The notes beneath the pieces were generated by a model that was not told the origin of the DNA, searched no databases, and saw only the letters and a program-made list of their open reading frames with translations. Shown in pieces: positions 16,016 through 20,451 of a DNA stretch of 20,451 nucleotides (its first letter is position 1; each line of letters begins with the position of its first letter). Source of the stretch: Rhodobacterales bacterium 34-62-10. Its GTDB lineage: Bacteria > Pseudomonadota > Alphaproteobacteria > Rhodobacterales > Rhodobacteraceae. Location: the NCBI GenBank assembly GCA_002282555.1, contig NCJR01000005.1, forward strand, positions 1-20,451, given 5' to 3'. Made by a program: the position numbers and the translations under genes.

Positions 16016-16340
16016 TCACCTCTCGTCCCTGAGCGATCGCAATTAGTGGGAGGAGCTGTGATTGTATGACAAAAGCAATGCGCTTGTATCTGCTTCAATC
16101 CGCTTGGTCAGTCTGGTCTCGCGACCCTAACTCCTTGTCATGAGGCACAACGGACCTGGATCTCTTCCGCGCCGACCAAGCCCTCCGGAACGGGAGATCT
16201 GATGGTTCTGGCATCTTGCCTGTTCTTCCATCTCACCAGTGCGCCAGGATCATCCTTGGCACCCCGGGACTGCCTGTCCCAGCCACCACCCTCCCCTGCA
16301 TGATCTCGCTCGACTTCCCATGCGCAATCCGGAGGCCTGC
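16016..16340. other. Intergenic stretch without a supportable gene
   Basis: Between the TnpB fragment and the interrupted gene I see only very short frames, such as a 25-codon frame at 16066-16143 with no known motif. The stretch ends with a strong GGAGG (16331-16335) that serves the ATG at 16341. If the TnpB element is an intact right end, its boundary and any guide sequence would lie in the first tens of bases here. Confidence 0.45.
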
Positions 16341-16955
16341 ATGTTCGATTTCACCCGCATTCCCCATCCGCTTCGCAACCGTCGCGATCTGGCCCACTTC
16401 GTCGGGCTCAGCCCTCGCGCCCCGTAAAAAGAGATCAGCTCCGCCTTCACCAGGGCGACCCGATGCGAGGCCATCCTGCATATCGAAGAGGAGACTGTTG
16501 TCACGCGCGGCGCTGAGACTTGGGAGGTCCGGATCATTCAGGATCTTCCCAGGTGCCGCTTGGTGATGCGTGAGGGCGGGCGTGGGGCCTGGCTTGAGGC
16601 GGCCGAGGCTGTCCCCGATGAGGTGCTGGCGACCTTTCAGACCCGCGCCGACCGGGATGGGCGCATCATCAGCATGCGTAGTTGGAAGCTCTGGGAAAAG
16701 ACCCGCTGGACCGAGGATCGTGGTCGTCGCCTGCGCGGCCGTGTCGGTGAGATTCATCTCCTGGTCGATATTCCGGAAGTGACGCGCCCGACGGGTGAAG
16801 TGCGGTCTCGCATTGTCATCGAACCTCTTGGGGACCCCTGCCCTGATCCGGCACCCCCGGTGCACCTTGATCTGCCGGTCCTGCCTGTGATGATCACGCG
16901 TGCGCTCGAGATGATCCGCGAGCGCACCGCCGTGCCGCTCGATTTTGCGACCTGA
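16341..16955 (+). pseudogene. Gene interrupted by an in-frame stop; unknown family
   Basis: A strong ribosome binding site (GGAGG, six bases before the ATG at 16341) starts a frame reading MFDFTRIPHPLRNRRDLAHF. It meets TAA at 16425-16427 after 28 codons. The very same frame continues open for 176 more codons to 16955 with protein-like composition (for example CEAILHIEEETVVTRG, then RIISMRSWKLWEKTRW). Read through, it would be about 203 residues. I infer a nonsense mutation in a formerly intact gene; a shorter protein from an internal start (for example TTG at 16560, no good ribosome binding site) is possible. The C-terminal part is basic and looks soluble. I do not recognise the family. A GC-rich hairpin follows directly. 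Confidence 0.55.
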
Positions 16956-16960
16956 TATCG

Positions 16961-16991
16961 GCGCCTGCCTGTGTTCATCGTTGGCAGGCGC
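16961..16991 (+). terminator. GC-rich hairpin after the interrupted gene
   Basis: GCGCCTGCC and GGCAGGCGC form a perfect nine-base stem with a 13-base loop, starting six bases after the stop at 16955. Only TT follows, so it is a poor intrinsic terminator by the T-run rule, but its position right behind a stop codon makes a transcription-end or mRNA-stability role plausible. Confidence 0.5.
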
Positions 16992-17022
16992 TTAGGCCGC
17001 GCCCCCAGTTTGTTCATTCTGG

Positions 17023-17060
17023 TGAGCAACATCGGCTATATTGCTCAGTGAGTTGAGCAA
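17023..17060. promoter_or_regulatory. Alternating TGAGCAA repeats upstream of hipBA
   Basis: The heptamer TGAGCAA occurs at 17023-17029, its reverse complement TTGCTCA at 17041-17047, and TGAGCAA again at 17054-17060, so two inverted repeats share the middle copy (spacers of 11 and 6 bases). Such clustering suggests a protein binding site or a small stem-loop. It lies about 180-215 bases before hipB, beyond the likely core promoter, so its relation to hipBA is uncertain. Confidence 0.35.
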
Positions 17061-17179
17061 AAACTGACGTAGCCTTTGCCTTTGTAGCGATCGCAGCGAT
17101 TAGTCGATGTGTCTGATCGGACTCATTTGGTCTCTCAAGTCGCAGTTGGCACATATTTGCGTCCGCTCGAACGCATTTC

Positions 17180-17236
17180 TTGACTTGCAGCGCTGAAAGT
17201 CCCATTTTGTGTCCGAACGAACTCACGCGGCGACAC
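17180..17236 (+). promoter_or_regulatory. Possible hipBA promoter with inverted repeat
   Basis: TTGACT (17180-17185) with CATTTT 17 bases later (17203-17208) is a weak promoter candidate. An inverted repeat GTGTC (17209-17213) ... GACAC (17232-17236) covers the transcript start region directly before the hipB ATG at 17238. HipB proteins usually repress their own operon by binding inverted repeats at the promoter; the E. coli TATCC-N8-GGATA sequence is not present. Low confidence. Confidence 0.3.
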
Positions 17237-17237
17237 C

Positions 17238-17522
17238 ATGCAACAGCGATCCACGACAGCGGCCGATATCGGAAAAACCATCCAGCAGCGCCGGAAGGCG
17301 CTGAACATGACCCAGGACGACCTCTCCCAGGTCGTGGGCGTGGGTCGGAAGTTCATCTCCTCGGTGGAGAATGGAAAGGACACCGCGCAGATCGGGCTGA
17401 TCCTCCATCTTTGCCGTGAACTCGGTCTCGAACTCACGCTGACGACCAGCGGAGGCTATGGGCAGGCTCGAGGTGGCGACGGAAACCAGTTCACTTCACA
17501 AGACCGGAGTGCGCAGAAGTGA
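17238..17522 (+). CDS. HipB-like antitoxin, XRE-family DNA-binding protein
   Basis: The 94-residue protein is almost entirely one XRE/Cro helix-turn-helix domain (about residues 12-66): GKTIQQRRKALNMTQDDLSQ followed by VVGVGRKFISSVENGKDTAQIG, the typical pattern with the recognition helix at RKFISSVENG. A short strand-like stretch (LELTLTTSG) follows, as in HipB, then a polar tail that could be flexible. It should neutralise the HipA kinase encoded directly downstream and repress the operon. Its stop overlaps the hipA start in GTGA, implying coupled translation. No clear ribosome binding site is visible before the ATG, so it may be translated weakly or from a short leader. Confidence 0.88.
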   Translation: MQQRSTTAADIGKTIQQRRKALNMTQDDLSQVVGVGRKFISSVENGKDTAQIGLILHLCRELGLELTLTTSGGYGQARGGDGNQFTSQDRSAQK

Positions 17523-18811
17523 ACGTCACCCTAGATGTCCACCTTGATGGCGTCGCAGCCCCGGTCGCGCGTCTCACGGGAGAGGAAGGCACCATGTCCT
17601 TCCGCTACCTCACAGATGCATCTCAGATTTCACTTTCCCTGCCGGTGCGCGAGGAAGCCTTCGGAGACGCCGAAGCCCGCGCCTTCTTTGCCAACCTGAT
17701 CTTCGAGAACGAACAGCGCGAGCAGGTCATGGCGCGGCATGGTATCGACAACAACGATATCGCGGGTCTGCTCTTTCATCTTGGCAAAGACTGCCCCGGG
17801 GCGATCAGCTGTGTGCCCATGGGCGACCCGCCTGGGAAACACCCGGGAGACCTGGCGCGCGACTATTACCCGCTCGATGACCTTGAAGCTGTCATGGCCG
17901 GACTCGAGCGCCGTCGTTTGCCGGCCGGCGCCACCGATCCTTCTCCCCTTGCCGGGGTGCAGGGGAAAATCGCCGTAGCGGTGCACGAGGGTCGCCTGCT
18001 GCTGCCCAAGGGTGGCGCGCCCACAACCCATATCCTCAAAGTCCCACGCCCGGCCGAGCGAAGCCTCGTCCAGGATGAGCTCTCGCTTCTGTGGATCGCA
18101 GCCAAGGCCCAGGATCACCCCGTCGCCAGAGCCGAGGTTCTGGAGGTGGGTGATTATCGCGGCTTGCTCATTGAGCGCTACGATCGGCGCATCGAGGATG
18201 GGCTGGTCACCCGCATTCATCAGGAGGATTTCTGCCAGGCGCTCGGTTTCGCGCCGTCGCTGAAATACGAGCGCGACGCGGCTATTCCGGAGCGGCGTTT
18301 CGATGCGAGCGCGATCGCGCGCGTGCTCGACCAGACGGATGCACCGGCGCTGGCGCGACGCGCTTTCTTCTTCGGCACGCTTCTGAATATCGCGCTCGGC
18401 AATACCGATAACCACGCCAAAAATCATAGTCTGATCTATGACCGTGGCACCCGTCCCCGGCTTGCACCGTTCTACGACATCGTGCCGGTCATGATGGATG
18501 GCGCAGTCAATCAGGACTTCTCCTTCCGGATCGGATCTGCAGAACGCTTGTCCGATCTGCGGCCCGAGGACCTTGTGGCCTTCGCCGAGGCGATCGGTTT
18601 TCGGCGGTTCAATGCAGGTTTGGCGCGCGGGCTGCGCGAGGTTCTCCAGTCGGCGGCCGATCAGATCAACGGCCTGCAAGGACCTGGGTTCAAGCTCTTG
18701 GGCGACGCGCTTGGCAGCCAGATGCAAGAACTGTCCGACCGGCTCGACTTCGATCTCGCCATTCCAACCCGCGACCTCTTCCTGGCACGCGGCGGAGAGA
18801 ATAGCTGGTAG
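17519..18811 (+). CDS. HipA-like serine/threonine kinase toxin
   Basis: The 430-residue protein has the full HipA layout: an N-terminal couple-hipA-type region (about 1-110), then the kinase core. The ATP/activation loop reads SPLAGVQGKI at 142-151, the catalytic loop GNTDNHAKN at 294-302 with D297 as the catalytic base, and the metal-binding aspartate is D320 in YDIVP. HipA kinases phosphorylate host targets, in E. coli the glutamyl-tRNA synthetase, and arrest growth until counteracted by HipB. Length is close to the E. coli protein (440). The serine autophosphorylated in E. coli HipA (SVAGAQEK) aligns with proline 143 here, with a serine one place earlier. The GTG start overlaps the hipB stop by four bases. 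The convergent RND fragment ends 23 bases after its stop. Confidence 0.92.
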   Translation: MNVTLDVHLDGVAAPVARLTGEEGTMSFRYLTDASQISLSLPVREEAFGDAEARAFFANLIFENEQREQVMARHGIDNNDIAGLLFHLGKDCPGAISCVPMGDPPGKHPGDLARDYYPLDDLEAVMAGLERRRLPAGATDPSPLAGVQGKIAVAVHEGRLLLPKGGAPTTHILKVPRPAERSLVQDELSLLWIAAKAQDHPVARAEVLEVGDYRGLLIERYDRRIEDGLVTRIHQEDFCQALGFAPSLKYERDAAIPERRFDASAIARVLDQTDAPALARRAFFFGTLLNIALGNTDNHAKNHSLIYDRGTRPRLAPFYDIVPVMMDGAVNQDFSFRIGSAERLSDLRPEDLVAFAEAIGFRRFNAGLARGLREVLQSAADQINGLQGPGFKLLGDALGSQMQELSDRLDFDLAIPTRDLFLARGGENSW

Positions 18812-18834
18812 CCAAGGGCACGCATCTATGGCCG

Positions 18835-20200
18835 TCAGCTATCGATGGAAATCCGGTCTGCCCGTCGTAGCCAGCCGCGGATGCGCCCGAAGCCGCGCCG
18901 CCTTGGCTTCTTTTCACCCAGCACCAGTATCACAGGCGTGACGATCAGCGTCAGCAGCGTGGCGATGGTCAATCCACCCGCAATCGCCGAGGAAAGCTCA
19001 ACCCACCACTGGGTCGATGGGGCCCCTTGCACGATCTCACGGGTGAAGAAGTTGATGTTGATGCCCAGCACCATCGGCATCAGGCCCAGCACCGTTGTGA
19101 CCGAGGTGAGCACCACCGGGCGCAGGCGCCCTGCCCCGGTGCGCAGTGCCGCCTCCAGCGGCTCCAGCCCTTCACGGCACAGGCCGTTATAGCTGTCGAT
19201 CAGCACGATGTTGTTGTTCACCACGATTCCGGCCAGGGCAATCACCCCGATCCCGCCCATGACGATGCCGAAGGGCTGTCCCGTAACCAGCAGGCCGAAG
19301 AGCACGCCCGCGACCGAGAAGATGATCGCCGACATCACCACGAAGGCCTGATAGAAGCTGTTGAACTGGATCAGCAGGATCGCGAACATCATCACGATCG
19401 CCGAGATGAACGCCCCGACCAGGAAGATCATCGACTCCTGTTGGTCCTGTGCTTCGCCGCCAAAGGAGATCTCGACCCCTGGTGGCAAATCCGTGGTCGC
19501 AATGGCCGCCTGAAGCGCCAGCACCTGGTCATTGACCAGCACGCCCGGTGCGACATTGGCCTCAATGCTCAGGACCCGCTTCTGATCGATCCGCTCGATG
19601 GTGCCGCTGCGCGGCGCCGGCGCGAAGGTGACGAAGTTGCTGATCGGAACCATGCCGGCCGAGGTCGGGATGCGCAGCGCCTCGAGCCCGTCAAGAGAAC
19701 GATACTCCGCCGGGAAGCGCAGGCGGATGTCGACGGTGCCATCGGCACCATCCGGGCGGTAGTCCGCGACCTTGATCCCGCGGGTCATCAGCTGCACCGC
19801 TTGACCCAGGGTGGAGATATCCACTCCAAAGCGCGCGGCCTCTGACCTGTTGACTTGCAAAAGCCACTCGACCCCGGGAAGGGCACGCGTGTCGGTCACA
19901 TCCGTGAAGCCACCGATCTCATCCATTGCCCGGCGCAGGGCCGCCACCGTGCCACTCTGGGCCTCTGGCGTGCCACCGCGGACCTGCACGTTGATCGGCT
20001 TGCCGGAGGACGGACCTCCCGAGGCTGTCTGCACCTGCACATCGATCCCGGGGATCTGCGCCATCTCGGCGCGGATCGCTTCTCCGATCAGTACGGCGGG
20101 TCTGCGGGTATCCCAGTCTGTCAGCTCGATCTGGATTGTGCCGATCAGGTCTGCGCCATTGCCACCGGTGCGGGCATAGACCGAGGCGATCTCATCATAG
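18835..20200 (-). pseudogene. C-terminal part of an RND efflux permease, cut by IS21-type element
   Basis: About 454 codons read as the C-terminal portion of an RND (AcrB/MexB-like, HAE type) inner-membrane efflux pump. A porter-domain portion comes first (for example GKPINVQVRG, then VNRSEAARFGVDISTLGQAV), followed by the second set of membrane helices with the conserved GIVVNNNIVLID motif and a final helix ending TLIVTPVILVLGEKKPRRRG. Complete pumps are about 1030 residues, so more than half is missing. The reading frame is continuous up to 20200, where the end of an IS21-like element begins; its first codons bring a stop into the frame. An internal ATG at 20064 is not a natural start. The missing 5' part may lie on the other side of the IS, outside this window. 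Confidence 0.88.
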
Positions 20201-20265
20201 TGTCAATCGGCTTGCAAAACTGACCCCGTATCGGCGTCCAAAATTGACCCCCTTTGCACCGTCGA

Positions 20266-20323
20266 GATCAGGGCCTGAGCCGACGGAACTGATCACAGAG
20301 TGGAGGCGGATCAGGCCCTGATC
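20266..20323. repeat. 13-base perfect inverted repeat at the end of istB
   Basis: GATCAGGGCCTGA (20266-20278) and TCAGGCCCTGATC (20311-20323) are perfect inverted copies separated by 32 bases. The inner end of the structure lies directly after the istB stop, so on the minus strand it would form a stem-loop behind the gene; no T-run follows. It could end the transcript or protect the element from outside transcription. Confidence 0.5.
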
Positions 20324-20327
20324 GGGG

Positions 20328-20451
20328 TCAGGCGCGGTTTTTGAAGCGCCAAGACTCGTTGCCGGTTTCGATGATCTCGCAGTGATGGGTCAGGCGGTCG
20401 AGGAGCGCCGTGGTCATTTTGGCGTCGCCGAACACGGTTGGCCATTCGCCG
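20328..20451 (-). CDS. istB: IstB-like ATPase of IS21 family, C-terminal end (partial)
   Basis: The last 40 codons of istB run in from the right window edge, starting [20 protein letters not shown] and ending in SWRFKNRA before TGA at 20328-20330. This is the standard C-terminus of IstB helper proteins: GD...[14 protein letters not shown]...ETGN.SWRFK. IstB is an AAA+ ATPase that assists the IstA transposase in IS21 transposition. The rest of the gene and istA must lie beyond the window. Nothing in the visible part is broken. Confidence 0.9.
   Translation of the reverse strand, partial: GEWPTVFGDAKMTTALLDRLTHHCEIIETGNESWRFKNRA

Larger units (their letters stand above)
20201..20451 (-). mobile_element. 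End of an IS21-family insertion sequence
   Basis: The junction with the RND gene falls at 20200/20201, where TGTCAATCGGCTTG begins. IS21 elements typically start with TG and carry repeated binding sites near their ends; here AAAACTGACCCC (20216-20227) and AAAATTGACCCC (20240-20251) are two such copies. The element's istB gene end lies just inside. Only this end is in the window, so the full length and the target-site duplication cannot be seen. Confidence 0.85.

Noticed and set aside
16233..16865. 210-codon minus-strand open frame opposite the interrupted gene
   Set aside because: No good ribosome binding site and no domain; the plus strand has a strong GGAGG, an ATG and a following hairpin, so the plus strand is preferred even though it is interrupted by a stop.
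17630..18727. 365-codon minus-strand open frame
   Set aside because: It is a shadow of hipA, which has complete kinase motifs and a coupled hipB.
19027..19845. 272-codon plus-strand open frame rich in His, Asp and Gln
   Set aside because: It is antisense to the RND membrane domain; its skewed composition reflects reversed hydrophobic codons.
1..20451. CRISPR arrays, tRNA or rRNA genes, riboswitches
   Set aside because: No regularly spaced repeats, cloverleaf-like or rRNA-like segments were seen by eye on either strand.

Overview
The window looks like an accessory region of an alphaproteobacterium. I would guess Rhodobacterales, from the GC-rich coding style, the TAXI-type TRAP transporter and the kinds of mobile debris present; this is inference, and no marker gene is present to prove it. 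Nearly all of positions 344-13808 is one catabolic cluster on the minus strand. The right third (about 13987-20451) is a patchwork of gene fragments, a toxin-antitoxin pair and insertion sequences.

Catabolic cluster, in transcription order (high to low coordinates): a flavin/2Fe-2S reductase (13808-12870), a Gfo/Idh/MocA dehydrogenase (12880-11690), a 4,5-dihydroxyphthalate-decarboxylase-like protein (11693-10701), a small Imm26-like protein (10691-10251), an aldehyde dehydrogenase (10184-8712), a ThDP-dependent decarboxylase-like enzyme (8688-6928), a MarR regulator (6828-6301), a TAXI solute receptor (6117-5134), a fused TRAP permease (5137-3236), a two-TM small protein (3107-2811), a Rieske oxygenase of the phthalate 4,5-dioxygenase type (2683-1403) and a DMT/EamA transporter (1255-344). 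Several junctions are 4-11 base overlaps with GTG or TTG starts. Reductase, oxygenase, dehydrogenase and decarboxylase together match the classical phthalate to protocatechuate route (Pht2/3/4/5, OphA1/A2/B/C). The ThDP enzyme and the aldehyde dehydrogenase do not belong to that route. They suggest a substrate entering upstream, such as a 2-oxo acid that is decarboxylated to an aldehyde and oxidised to phthalate or an analogue.

Regulation: three near-palindromes of the form TTAGNTANCTAA lie beside perfect TTGACA -35 boxes, in front of the reductase operon, the TAXI/TRAP operon and the Rieske gene. A degenerate fourth copy overlaps the TAXI -10 region. The local MarR protein is the obvious candidate to bind them, making the cluster a self-contained regulon of three transcription units.

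Right part: a short piece resembling a serine-recombinase N-terminus (13987-14076), an unrecognised secreted protein (14240-15205), an N-terminally truncated TnpB-type protein that keeps the three RuvC acidic residues and the zinc finger (15215-16015, with a hairpin at its 3' end), a gene interrupted by an in-frame TAA (16341-16955) followed by a GC-rich hairpin, a HipB/HipA pair (17238-18811), and the C-terminal part of an RND efflux permease cut by an IS21-family element (from 20201 to the window edge) carrying the end of istB. No tRNA, rRNA or CRISPR array was seen.
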